From Croceibacterium_B sp963811255 (lineage in GTDB: Bacteria > Pseudomonadota > Alphaproteobacteria > Sphingomonadales > Sphingomonadaceae): a stretch of 64,000 nt of DNA. Position numbers and translations under genes: made by a program. Of the stretch, positions 34,793 to 43,109 are shown in pieces; within the stretch, counting starts at the first letter, position 1; the number at the start of each line of letters is the position of its first letter. Under the pieces are notes generated by a model, which saw nothing but the letters and a program-made list of their open reading frames with translations, ran no database searches and had not been told where the DNA came from. The stretch is from assembly GCA_963811255.1 (NCBI GenBank), contig CAWEQI010000003.1:248001-312000 (forward strand), written 5' to 3'.

Positions 34793-36613
34793 ATGAGCAT
34801 CAATATCGGCCCACCCTCTGTGGAGGAGCTGCGCCCGCGGATCACCGTGATCGGCGTCGGCGGTGCCGGCGGCAACGCCATCGCCAACATGATCGCGGCC
34901 GAGATCGAGGGCGTCGACTTCATCGTCGCTAACACCGACGCGCAGGCGCTCAATAACGCCGTCGCCGAGCACCGCATCCAGCTTGGGCCCGATATCACGC
35001 AGGGTCTCGGCGCCGGCTCGCGGCCCGAAGTCGGCCGCGCCGCCGCCGAAGAGACGGTCGAGGAAATCGAACGCGCGCTCGACGGCGTGAACATGGTGTT
35101 CATCGCCGCCGGCATGGGCGGCGGCACCGGCACCGGCGCGGCGCCGGTCATCGCCGAGGCGGCCCGCCGCAAGGGCGTGCTGACGGTCGGCGTGGTCACC
35201 AAGCCGTTCCTGTTCGAAGGCACCCGCCGAATGCGCGCGGCCGACGCCGGCATCGACGAGCTGCAGAAGCACGTCGACACGCTGATCGTCATCCCCAACC
35301 AGAACCTGTTCCTCGTCGCCAAGGCCGACACGACCTTCAAGGAAGCCTTCCAGATGGCCGACGAGGTGCTCCAGCAGGGGGTGCGCTCGATCACCGACCT
35401 GATGGTCATGCCCGGCCTGATCAACCTCGATTTCGCCGACGTCCGCTCGGTGATGGGCGAGATGGGCAAGGCGATGATGGGCACCGGCGAGGGCGAGGGC
35501 GAGAACCGCGCGCTCGAAGCCGCCGAACGGGCCATCGCCAATCCGCTGCTCGACGGTGTCTCGATGACCGGCGCCAAGGGGGTGATCATCTCGATCATCG
35601 GCGGCGAGGACATGAAGCTGCTCGAGATAGACGAGGCGGCCAACCACATCCGCGAGCTGGTCGATCCCGAAGCCAACATCATCTGGGGTTCCGCCTTCAA
35701 CCCCGACCTCGAGGGCCGCATTCGCGTATCCGTCGTCGCCACCGGGATCGAGCAGAGCGCGGAAATGGCCGAGCGCGCCGGGCAGCCGCTCAATCTGTCC
35801 GCCGCGCGCGGACCCAAGAAGCCGGTCCTGCCGCTGCCGACCGAAGAAGAGCTGGCCGAGGATGCCGCCGCGGCCGAGGAGCATGCGGCGACCTTGTCGA
35901 CGCCCGAACCCGAGTGGGGACAGGAGGACGAATCCGGTTACGGCGAGCAGACCGGCGCTCCCGACGAAACGGCCGAAGACGAGGACGGCGGTCAGCCGCC
36001 CATGCCCGAGCCGTATTCTCCGCAAATGCCCGCAACCGAGGCTTATGCGAGCGTCGATCACGATGAAGGCGAGGAAGAAGAGGAATACGACGAAGAGGCC
36101 GAGGACGAAACCGCCGCGGGCGGCTTCGCCTCGCTCGCGGGCACTCGCATCAGCCGCGACGTCGAGGGCCGGCCCGCCGGCTCTGATGACGAATGGGGTG
36201 AAGAAGGCGGCTACGAGGACCAGGATTACGAAACCGCGCCATCGGACGAAGGCGGCACAGACGAGGACGCTCTCGAACTGACGATGGAAGCCGGCGAGCA
36301 GGCCGAACAGGAGCCGCAAGGGGCGCAGGACGAGCTGCTGCTCGACGCCGACCGTCTCGCCGAAGCCGATCAGCCGGTCCAGCCGGTCACGGGCCGCCGC
36401 CGCCGAATGCTTGGCGCCGGGTCAGAGGAAGCCCAGGGCGAAGCCCCGGCGGCTCCGCCCAAACCGGCGGCCGGCAGCACCCTGTTCGAGCGGATGGCCA
36501 ACCTTTCGCGCGCCGGCGGGCCGTCATCGGAGGAAGAGGACGAGGAAGGCGAGGGCGAGGGCGGCTCGTCGCTGCGCATCCCGCGTTTCCTCGGTCGTCA
36601 GAACAACCAGTAG
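34793..36613 (+). CDS. ftsZ: Cell division GTPase FtsZ with long acidic linker
   Basis: Tubulin-like GTPase forming the Z ring. 606 residues from ATG 34793 with GGAGAG about 10 nt upstream. The GTPase core occupies about 15-320 (VGVGGAGGNA, GGGTGTG at 109-115, NLDFADV). The C-terminal conserved peptide is the final LRIPRFLGRQ. Between them lies about 270 residues of very acidic, repeat-poor linker, for example DEGEEEEEYDEEAEDE, ending in a Ser/Glu/Gly stretch. The family is often 380-510 residues long, so this linker is large even for alphaproteobacteria. The 5' extension of the frame to 34739 is not needed. Confidence 0.97.
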   Translation: MSINIGPPSVEELRPRITVIGVGGAGGNAIANMIAAEIEGVDFIVANTDAQALNNAVAEHRIQLGPDITQGLGAGSRPEVGRAAAEETVEEIERALDGVNMVFIAAGMGGGTGTGAAPVIAEAARRKGVLTVGVVTKPFLFEGTRRMRAADAGIDELQKHVDTLIVIPNQNLFLVAKADTTFKEAFQMADEVLQQGVRSITDLMVMPGLINLDFADVRSVMGEMGKAMMGTGEGEGENRALEAAERAIANPLLDGVSMTGAKGVIISIIGGEDMKLLEIDEAANHIRELVDPEANIIWGSAFNPDLEGRIRVSVVATGIEQSAEMAERAGQPLNLSAARGPKKPVLPLPTEEELAEDAAAAEEHAATLSTPEPEWGQEDESGYGEQTGAPDETAEDEDGGQPPMPEPYSPQMPATEAYASVDHDEGEEEEEYDEEAEDETAAGGFASLAGTRISRDVEGRPAGSDDEWGEEGGYEDQDYETAPSDEGGTDEDALELTMEAGEQAEQEPQGAQDELLLDADRLAEADQPVQPVTGRRRRMLGAGSEEAQGEAPAAPPKPAAGSTLFERMANLSRAGGPSSEEEDEEGEGEGGSSLRIPRFLGRQNNQ

Positions 36614-36659
36614 GTGCCATTAGCGCAGGGTTCAGGCTGCCGTGCCTAGAGCGCGCCCT

Positions 36660-38369
36660 ATGGCTATCGGGATGGACGTGAGTAGACGGCGTGCAACCGC
36701 CCTCCGGAGTGCCTGGTTTTTCGCCGCCGGGTTGGGCCTTGCAGCAGCCGCGCCCGCGGTGGCCAAGCGAGCGGACGCGAATCAGCCACCGCCGCCGGCG
36801 GTCGAAAACCTCAACACCGCGCTCGACGATCTCACCAAGGCGCCTAACGATGCCGACGCCCTGCTGCGCGCCGGCTGGGCCTCGCTCAATCTCGGCGACA
36901 CGCAGGCGGCGCTCGGCTTCTTCCGTCGGGCGGAGCAGGCCGCGCCGGCGAGCGGCGAGGCCAGGGCGGGCGAGGCGTCGGCGCTGCTGCGGCTGGATCG
37001 GCCGGTCGATGCGGTGAAGCTGTTTGCCGCGGCCGAAGCTGCCGGCGCGCCGATGGCGCGCTACGCGGGCGAGCGCGGTCTGGCGCTCGACTTGGTCGGC
37101 GAGAACGTCGCCGCGCAGCAGAACTACCGCCTCGCGCTGACGCAGAAGTACGATCCCGAAGTGGTTCGCCGGCTGGCATTGAGCCAGGCGATCTCCGGTG
37201 ACCAGCGCGCCGCCGAAGCGACCCTGCTGCCGCTGTTGCAGCAACGCGACTTGTCAGCCTACCGCACGCGCGCCTTCGCGCTGGCGATCCTCGGCCACGG
37301 CGAGGAGGCGGTTTCGGTCGCCGACAAGCTGCTCCCGGCCGACTTGTCCAGCCGGATGGCGCCCTACCTGCGCTACATGCCGCGGCTGACGCGCGCGCAG
37401 CAGGCGGCGGCGGCGAACCTCGGCAAATTCCCGCCGGCCTCCGAGATCGGCCGCGACGATCCGCAGATCGCTGCCCTTTCCGCGGAGAACCCGGCTCCGC
37501 AGGTCGGCGAACGCGGTCCGGGTTCCCGCCTCGTCCCGACCGGTGAGCCGCTCGGCAAGAAGGACAGGAACGACAAACGGCGGCATCGCCGCGAGACGTC
37601 GCACTCGACAGGGGGCGCCGATCGCAACGCCGCCGCCCTCAGCCCTTCGGCGGACCTGCGGCCCGCGGCGCAACCGCCCGCCGTCAGGGCGGCCGCCGCC
37701 CCTTTGCGCGAGACGCCGATCGTCAGGGCAGCCACCCCGCCACAGGTGAGACAGGCTTCGGCGCCTTCGCCGCCGCCGCAGCTGCAGGTCGAGCAAAGCG
37801 AGGCGAAACAAACGCCGGCACCCCAGCCGACGGCCGCTCCGGTGGTCGTCGCCAAGCTCGAACCCGGGGCTGCGGCCGCGGCGCCGGCTGTGGCCGATCG
37901 AGAGGCACCGCGGCCCTCGCTGTCGATTTCGCCGTCGACCGCCGCCGCGCCGGCGAAACCCGTCACCCTGGCCGACGCCTTTTCCGGATTCGCCAAGAAT
38001 CCTCCACCGGGGCGAGCGGATGCCGGCGCGGTCGACATCACCAAGATCAAGCCCGCCCGCGGGACGCCGAAGCCGGTCGCCAAGCCGAAACCGCCGGCCA
38101 ATCCCAGCCGCTACTGGGTCCAGGTCGGCACCGGACGCAACCTGAAGGCGCTCGCCTTCACCTGGCGCCGGCTGCAGAAGCGGGGCGGGGCGCTTCTGGC
38201 GAAGCACGAGGCCTACAGCGCCAAGTGGGGAGCGACCCGTCGCCTGGTGACGGGGCCTTACAAGAGCGAGGATGAAGCGCAGGATACTGTCAAGGCGCTG
38301 AAGAAGAAGGGGATCGATTCCTTCGAATTCACAAGCGAGCAGGGCGAGCAAGTGGCGCCGCTCAAATGA
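36660..38369 (+). CDS. Exported SPOR-domain protein with tetratricopeptide-like repeats
   Basis: About 569 residues. The start is uncertain: GTG 36642, ATG 36660 or ATG 36672, none with a strong ribosome binding site. A signal sequence (ALRSAWFFAAGLGLAAAAP) is followed by TPR-like helices (about 50-240: LLRAGWASLNLGDTQAALGF and others), a Pro/Ala/Gln-rich linker and a C-terminal SPOR domain (YWVQVGTGRNLKAL to the end). SPOR domains bind denuded septal peptidoglycan, and the gene directly follows ftsZ, so a role at the septum is likely; this is inference. Confidence 0.85.
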   Translation: MAIGMDVSRRRATALRSAWFFAAGLGLAAAAPAVAKRADANQPPPPAVENLNTALDDLTKAPNDADALLRAGWASLNLGDTQAALGFFRRAEQAAPASGEARAGEASALLRLDRPVDAVKLFAAAEAAGAPMARYAGERGLALDLVGENVAAQQNYRLALTQKYDPEVVRRLALSQAISGDQRAAEATLLPLLQQRDLSAYRTRAFALAILGHGEEAVSVADKLLPADLSSRMAPYLRYMPRLTRAQQAAAANLGKFPPASEIGRDDPQIAALSAENPAPQVGERGPGSRLVPTGEPLGKKDRNDKRRHRRETSHSTGGADRNAAALSPSADLRPAAQPPAVRAAAAPLRETPIVRAATPPQVRQASAPSPPPQLQVEQSEAKQTPAPQPTAAPVVVAKLEPGAAAAAPAVADREAPRPSLSISPSTAAAPAKPVTLADAFSGFAKNPPPGRADAGAVDITKIKPARGTPKPVAKPKPPANPSRYWVQVGTGRNLKALAFTWRRLQKRGGALLAKHEAYSAKWGATRRLVTGPYKSEDEAQDTVKALKKKGIDSFEFTSEQGEQVAPLK

Positions 38370-38541
38370 GTTTTTTCCTGCGGTTGTCCCGCCGATCCTC
38401 CGCTGTGGACAAAGCCTTTGTGCACACTTTGTGAACAGCCAACTCGGGGTTTTCACCGATGACGTCGCGGCGGAGAATTGATCGCGAGCCGCGCCCCGGG
38501 GCATGGCGGGCGCGGGATCGAACGACCACGGGAATGCCTGA

Positions 38542-39048
38542 ATGAAAACCGGCCGCGAGCCGCTCACCAACGAAGACGACGCCGCGCCGCTGGAGATGCT
38601 GGCGCAGCTGTTCGAAGCGCACGGCTGGCCGTGCGAATTCGTCGGCGAGGAAGAGCTCAGCGGCGAAATCCAGGGCAGCTGGACGACGTACCAGCTGCGC
38701 TGCATCTGGCGCGCCGAGGACGCGGTACTGCAGCTGCTGTGCCTGCCGGAGATCCGCGTCCCCCAGGCTAAGATGCCCGACGCCTTCGAACTGGTCGCGC
38801 TGATCAACGAACAGATGTGGCTCGGCCATTTCGACATCTGGTCGCGCGGCGGCGTGCTGCTCTATCGCCATGGGCTGATGCTCGACAGCGAGGGATTGCT
38901 GAGCCTGACCATGGCGCAGACCGCGGTCGAGGCGGCGGTGTCCGAATGCGATCGCTTCTATCCGGCGTTCCAGTTCGTGCTGTGGGGCGACAAGAGCCCG
39001 CGCCAGGCGCTCGACGCGGCGCTGGTCGACGCCGCGGGCGAGGCTTGA
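38542..39048 (+). CDS. YbjN domain protein
   Basis: 168 residues. The fold class of YbjN/type III secretion chaperone-like proteins is suggested by the alternating strands of TYQLRCIWRAEDAVLQLLCL, the LVALINEQMWLGHFDIW helix region and the C-terminal FYPAFQFVLWG. Sphingomonads commonly place such a gene before proC. Molecular function unknown. The 170-bp upstream gap contains TGTGGACAA (38404-38412) and two more TGTG(C/A)ACA-like words. Confidence 0.85.
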   Translation: MKTGREPLTNEDDAAPLEMLAQLFEAHGWPCEFVGEEELSGEIQGSWTTYQLRCIWRAEDAVLQLLCLPEIRVPQAKMPDAFELVALINEQMWLGHFDIWSRGGVLLYRHGLMLDSEGLLSLTMAQTAVEAAVSECDRFYPAFQFVLWGDKSPRQALDAALVDAAGEA

Positions 39049-39123
39049 GGCAAATCTGTCTTTTACAAACCCACTGACCTAGGTTGTTGAGCGGGCCTTC
39101 GCGCTACGGCACAGCTTGGCCAA

Positions 39124-39249
39124 ATGCCGACCCGTTTCATGATCGCTTACACCTTGATCGCGATGATGGTGGTTGCCGGTGGGTTAGGCATTCAGATGTG
39201 GCGGCGACAGAGAAAGCTGCGCCGCAGAGGATGGCGAAGGCGGCGCTAA
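39124..39249 (+). CDS. 41-residue membrane protein with Arg-rich tail
   Basis: ATG 39124 to TAA 39249. After MPTRF comes one hydrophobic helix (MIAYTLIAMMVVAGGLGI), then a strongly basic C-terminus with about ten Arg/Lys in seventeen residues (MWRRQRKLRRRGW and on). Helix followed by a positive tail predicts N-out/C-in insertion. A longer ORF in another frame (39084-39590) covers it but has the look of a shadow. No family recognised; it is a plausible small membrane protein. Confidence 0.55.
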   Translation: MPTRFMIAYTLIAMMVVAGGLGIQMWRRQRKLRRRGWRRRR

Positions 39250-39309
39250 AGCCGCACAGGAACATCAGCGTTCGGAATCTAGCTCGATCTTGTGGGGGCG
39301 GCGCATTGA

Positions 39310-39480
39310 CTAGCCTTCATGGTCGTCACTCTTCTTCGCCAGCAATTCACGAGCCGCATAGAGGGCTTCCCAAAGGTCCTCAAAACCTCAGCGGCGCGAC
39401 AATACGAGAAGCTTGGCCACGAACAGGAGAGGAATTACCCCACCCGACGCATCGGTTTGTAAAGTGCACGCTAGGCTTGA
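39310..39480 (-). pseudogene. Possible decayed small ORF with an in-frame TGA
   Basis: On the minus strand one frame gives VIPLLFVAKLLVLSRR, a TGA at 39390-39388, then GFEDLWEALYAARELLAKK and a short acidic end before TAG at 39312-39310. The part after the TGA looks like real protein (amphipathic helix), but no start codon lies between the TGA and the helix. It may be a gene broken by a nonsense change, or chance. Confidence 0.25.
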
Positions 39481-39755
39481 GCCATATCGCTTTCCTACTT
39501 GGCCGAAATGTGCCAATCCGGTTGGATGACGGAGCATTTGAACCCTGCCGGACCGCATTTCGCGTCGATGTTTGGAACGTTACGCCGTAATTCCGGCAAG
39601 GTCCTGATAACTAAGGATTGGGAATGCAGAACGCAATTCCACTTTGCCCCCTCCTTAGCGTTCCACTCGGGTGTGCACAGGCGGCTGCCGTGTCCCGGAA
39701 ACGGCGGTGAGGCATGGTCCTCCCTGTCCAGGGAATGATCGTGTAGGCACAAGCG
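39481..39755. other. Gene-free stretch before proC
   Basis: I see no convincing gene here, only short overlapping frames. GC content is lower than in the flanking genes. The proC promoter should be within it. Confidence 0.4.
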
Positions 39756-40565
39756 ATGACCTTCGAAAAAATCCTCCTCGTTGGCTGCGGTAACATGACC
39801 GGGGCGATGCTCGACGGCTGGCTCGCCGCGGGATTGGATCCGGCGCGGTTTACGGTCGTCGAGCCGAGTGACAAGGCTCTGCCCGCAGGCGTTGAGCGCC
39901 ATCGCCGCTTGCCGCAGTCCGGCCATTTCGATGCCATCCTGCTCGGCGTGAAGCCGCAGATGCTCGGCGAGGTCGCGCCTGGCGCGGCGAGGCTCGCGGG
40001 CGGGGATACGGCCGTGCTGTCGCTGCTCGCCGGTGTCGAGCTCGCCACTTTGGCCGAGCGCTTCCCCGCCGCCGCGGCCCATGTTCGAGTCATGCCCAAT
40101 CTTGCCGTGGCGCTCGGCAAGGCGCCGATCGCCCTCGCCGAACTCGGGCTCGACGAGGCCGGCCGCACCACGCTCGTCGCTCTGCTGGAGCCGCTCGGCT
40201 CGCCCGAATGGGTTGGCGAAGCGGAGTTCGATCTCGTCACCGCGCTGGCCGGCTCCGGCCCGGCGTTCGTCTATCGCTTCATCGACGCGCTCGCTGAAGC
40301 CGCCGCCACCCTCGGTCTCCCGCGCGAGCAGGCCGGGCGCATGGCGCTGGCGATGGTCGAAGGCGCCGCCGCGCTCGCCGCCGCCGGCCCGCACGATCCT
40401 GCCGAGCTCGCCCGCCGCGTCGCCAGCCCGGGCGGGACGACGCAGAAGGGACTCGACGTGCTCGATGCCGATGGCGCCCTCGTCCGCCTGCTTACCGCAA
40501 CCTTGCGCGCCGCGCGCGACCGCGGTGCGGAACTGGCCGCTGAAGCCCGCAAGACAGCCGCTTAG
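39756..40565 (+). CDS. proC: Pyrroline-5-carboxylate reductase
   Basis: NAD(P)H-dependent last step of proline synthesis. 269 residues: N-terminal Rossmann domain starting LLVGCGNMTGAMLDGW, then a helical dimer domain with LAGSGPAFVYRFIDAL and the signature VASPGGTTQKGLDVL. proB, the first gene of the pathway, is 2.5 kb downstream on the same strand; proA is not in the window. Confidence 0.95.
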   Translation: MTFEKILLVGCGNMTGAMLDGWLAAGLDPARFTVVEPSDKALPAGVERHRRLPQSGHFDAILLGVKPQMLGEVAPGAARLAGGDTAVLSLLAGVELATLAERFPAAAAHVRVMPNLAVALGKAPIALAELGLDEAGRTTLVALLEPLGSPEWVGEAEFDLVTALAGSGPAFVYRFIDALAEAAATLGLPREQAGRMALAMVEGAAALAAAGPHDPAELARRVASPGGTTQKGLDVLDADGALVRLLTATLRAARDRGAELAAEARKTAA

Positions 40566-40670
40566 GGGGTTAACGGTCTGATCCCGGTTTTCCTTGAAAT
40601 GGCCCCGCCGATTGCCGATATTGGCCCTGAACCGGCGCGGCTTTTCCGCCGGCGAAAGGAGTACGGATAA

Positions 40671-41417
40671 ATGGCAGACTGGAAAGACCCCTGGACTACC
40701 CGCACGGGTGTCGGTGCGTCTCCGGGCCTCGACGGTCGCGTCGCCGCTCGCCCGACTGTCGACACGGGCCTGCGCAAGTACATGCTGTCGATCTACAACT
40801 ACATGGCCTCCGGCGTGCTGCTTACGGGGATCGTCGCCCTGCTCACGGCGAGCACCGGGCTGGTTTACTCTATCGCGGGTACCGGCCTCGGCTTCGTGGT
40901 GATGCTCGCGCCGCTGGCGATCGTGTTCGCGATGAGCTTCGGCGCCAACCGGTTCCAGACCTCGACCCTGCAGGCCTTGTTCTGGGGCTTTGCCGTGCTG
41001 ATGGGGCTGTCGCTGTCGACCATCTTCCTGATTTACACCGGCGCTTCGATCGCGGCGACATTCTTCGCGACAGCGGGCGCGTTCGCCGGGCTGAGCCTGT
41101 ACGGCTATACCACCAACAAGGACCTGTCGGCGTTCGGCACGTTCCTGATCATGGGCGTGGTCGGCCTGATCATCGCCAGCGTGATCAACATCTTCGTGCA
41201 GTCGCCTGGCCTGATGTGGGCGATCAGTTTCCTCGGTGTGCTGATCTTCGCCGGCCTGACGGCCTACGACACGCAGCGGCTGAAGGCGTCCTATTACCAC
41301 CTGCGCGGCACCGAGTTTGCCGGCAAGATGATCGTGCTGGGGGCGCTGAGCCTCTATCTCGACTTCATCAACATGTTCCTGTTCCTGCTACGTTTCATGG
41401 GCAACCAGCGCGGCTAA
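40671..41417 (+). CDS. Bax inhibitor-1/YccA family membrane protein
   Basis: 248 residues with seven predicted membrane helices after a 40-residue cytoplasmic N-terminus (starting MADWKDPW). GLSLYGYTTNKDLSAFGTFL and the C-terminal LYLDFINMFLFLLRFMG carry the conserved aspartates typical of the family (TMBIM proteins, pH-sensitive calcium leak in BsYetJ). Physiological role in this organism unknown. A GAAAGGAG ribosome binding site precedes the ATG. A strong terminator follows. Confidence 0.92.
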   Translation: MADWKDPWTTRTGVGASPGLDGRVAARPTVDTGLRKYMLSIYNYMASGVLLTGIVALLTASTGLVYSIAGTGLGFVVMLAPLAIVFAMSFGANRFQTSTLQALFWGFAVLMGLSLSTIFLIYTGASIAATFFATAGAFAGLSLYGYTTNKDLSAFGTFLIMGVVGLIIASVINIFVQSPGLMWAISFLGVLIFAGLTAYDTQRLKASYYHLRGTEFAGKMIVLGALSLYLDFINMFLFLLRFMGNQRG

Positions 41418-41437
41418 CCGCAGACGAACGTTGCTTG

Positions 41438-41476
41438 AAAACGCCCGGGGCGCGCGATTGCGCTCCGGGCGTTTTT
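41438..41476 (+). terminator. Rho-independent terminator
   Basis: A 16-bp stem (AAAACGCCCGGGGCGC paired with GCGCTCCGGGCGTTTT, one G-T wobble) with a 6-nt loop, running into TTTTTG. The strongest intrinsic terminator seen in the window; it ends the Bax-inhibitor-like gene transcript. Confidence 0.85.
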
Positions 41477-41587
41477 GTCCTTCCAAGCGGGTCGGCTTTT
41501 CGCTAGGGAGCGCGCCTCAGTTTACCCTGAGCGCCTGCCTTGCCGGCAGTCGAACGGCGGAGGACTGCCTCCGCACCACACCTGAAC

Positions 41588-41663
<76 letters not shown>

Positions 41664-41688
41664 GGTTGCTCGGCCATGCCGAGCAACC
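41664..41688 (+). terminator. Hairpin directly after tRNA-Ala
   Basis: GGTTGCTCGG and CCGAGCAACC form a perfect 10-bp stem with a CCATG loop, starting at the base after CCA. Only two T's follow, so it may act in 3'-end processing or weak termination. Confidence 0.6.
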
Positions 41689-41701
41689 TTGCCCCCCGTT
41701 A

Positions 41702-41796
41702 TCCGCACGGCCGTCCGGCCGCGCGGTCCTCGCCGCTATTCCCTGCGGGGCGGCTGCGGGCGGCCGGTCGGCCTTGCGGCCCGCTGGTCGCGGACC
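41702..41796 (+). repeat. tRNA-associated repeat, copy A
   Basis: A 95-nt GC-rich element starting 39 nt after tRNA-Ala. It aligns, by eye with about 7 mismatches and one 22-nt gap, to the element just 3' of tRNA-Thr (58344-58228 on the minus strand), in the same orientation relative to the tRNA. Confidence 0.7.
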
Positions 41797-41830
41797 GGAA
41801 CTCGCTTGACCGCAATGGCTTGGAATGGTT

Positions 41831-41851
41831 CGAGCTGCGATCAGCAGCTCG
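41831..41851. repeat. Hairpin between repeat copies A and B
   Basis: CGAGCTGC (41831-41838) and GCAGCTCG (41844-41851), perfect 8-bp arms with a GATCA loop, between the two inverted repeat copies. No gene is seen from 41664 to 41994. Confidence 0.5.
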
Positions 41852-41902
41852 CAAGCGCGCTCGGCTGAAGTAGCCGGCAGGCGATAGCCTACCGGAGGCG
41901 CG

Positions 41903-41968
41903 CGCCCGCAGCCGCCCCGCAGCGAAGCGGAGGGAATAGTGGCGAGGATAGCCAAGGGGCCGGATGGC
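41903..41968 (-). repeat. tRNA-associated repeat, partial inverted copy B
   Basis: On the minus strand it contains ATCCTCGCCACTATTCCCT and GGGGCGGCTGCGGGCG, the core of copies A and C, with a 10-nt CCGCTTCGCT-like insertion between the halves. It faces copy A and ends just before obgE. Confidence 0.6.
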
Positions 41969-41994
41969 CCCGCCGGCGCTTGAGGCAACAAACA

Positions 41995-43050
41995 ATGCAC
42001 TTCTTAGACCAGGCCAAGATATTCATCCGCTCCGGTGCCGGCGGGCCGGGCGCGGTCAGCTTCCGGCGCGAGAAGTTCATCGAATACGGCGGGCCCGACG
42101 GCGGCGACGGCGGCCGCGGCGGCGACGTGGTGTTCCAGGCGGTGCCGGGGCTCAATACCCTGATCGACTTCCGCTACGCGCAGCACTTCAAGGCCAAGCG
42201 CGGCGGGCACGGGATGGGCGAGAACCGCACCGGCGCCGGGGCGCCGGACCTGGTGATCCCGGTCCCGGTCGGCACCCAGATCCTCGACGAAGACCGCGAG
42301 ACGGTGCTCGCCGACTTGACCGTCGAAGGTGAGCGGGTCACGCTGCTTCACGGCGGCATGGGCGGGCGCGGCAACGCCAGCTACAAGACCAGCACCAACC
42401 GCGCCCCGCGCCAGCACCAGCCGGGCGAGCCGGGCGCGGAGATGTGGGTCTGGCTGCGCCTCAAGCTGCTCGCCGACGTCGGGCTGGTCGGCCTGCCAAA
42501 CGCCGGCAAGAGCACTTTCATCAACCAGGTCTCGAATGCGGGAGCCAAGGTCGGCGATTACGCCTTCACCACGCTGGTGCCCAAGCTCGGCGTCGTGCGC
42601 CACAAGGGCCGCGAGTTCGTCCTCGCCGACATTCCCGGCCTGATCGAAGGCGCGGCCGAAGGCGCCGGGATCGGCGACCGCTTTCTCGGCCATATCGAGC
42701 GCTGCCGGGTGCTGATCCATCTGATCGACATCGCCGGTCCCGATCCGGCCGAGGCGATGCAGGTGATCGACGGCGAACTCGCGGCTTACGGCGCGGTCCT
42801 GACGGATAAGCCGCGGCTGATCGTGCTCAACAAGATCGATCTCGCCGATCCCGAACTCGTCGCCGGCTTCGCCGCCGAGTTGATGGGGGCCGGGGCGGGG
42901 AAGGTCTTCGGCGTCTCGGCCGCGACGGGCGAGGGGATTGAGACCCTGCTCGACGCTGTCCTCGCCTATCTCCCTGAACGCACCGGCACCGAGCAGCCCG
43001 GCGAGCAAGCGCACGAGGAAGAACCGGACAAGCCCTGGTCGCCGCTCTGA
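41995..43050 (+). CDS. obgE: GTPase Obg/CgtA
   Basis: Essential ribosome-associated GTPase. 351 residues from ATG 41995, with TTGAGG about 11 nt upstream. The glycine-rich Obg fold is at 1-158 (GGPDGGDGGRGGDV), G1 GLPNAGKST at 166-174, then DIPGLIEGA (G3) and NKIDL (G4). A short acidic C-terminal tail follows. An in-frame TTG at 41980 is a less likely start. It lies between a repeat-rich spacer and proB. Confidence 0.96.
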   Translation: MHFLDQAKIFIRSGAGGPGAVSFRREKFIEYGGPDGGDGGRGGDVVFQAVPGLNTLIDFRYAQHFKAKRGGHGMGENRTGAGAPDLVIPVPVGTQILDEDRETVLADLTVEGERVTLLHGGMGGRGNASYKTSTNRAPRQHQPGEPGAEMWVWLRLKLLADVGLVGLPNAGKSTFINQVSNAGAKVGDYAFTTLVPKLGVVRHKGREFVLADIPGLIEGAAEGAGIGDRFLGHIERCRVLIHLIDIAGPDPAEAMQVIDGELAAYGAVLTDKPRLIVLNKIDLADPELVAGFAAELMGAGAGKVFGVSAATGEGIETLLDAVLAYLPERTGTEQPGEQAHEEEPDKPWSPL

Positions 43051-43109
43051 CTCGGGCCGTCGCAGCGCCGTATTCCTAAACGCCGGGCGCTCGGCTAAGC
43101 CCCGCGCCC

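Noticed and set aside
39084..39590. A 168-codon ORF between the YbjN gene and proC
   Set aside because: Composition is random (many His, Arg, Trp, Cys) and it overlaps the better 41-residue membrane ORF; no motif or ribosome binding site.
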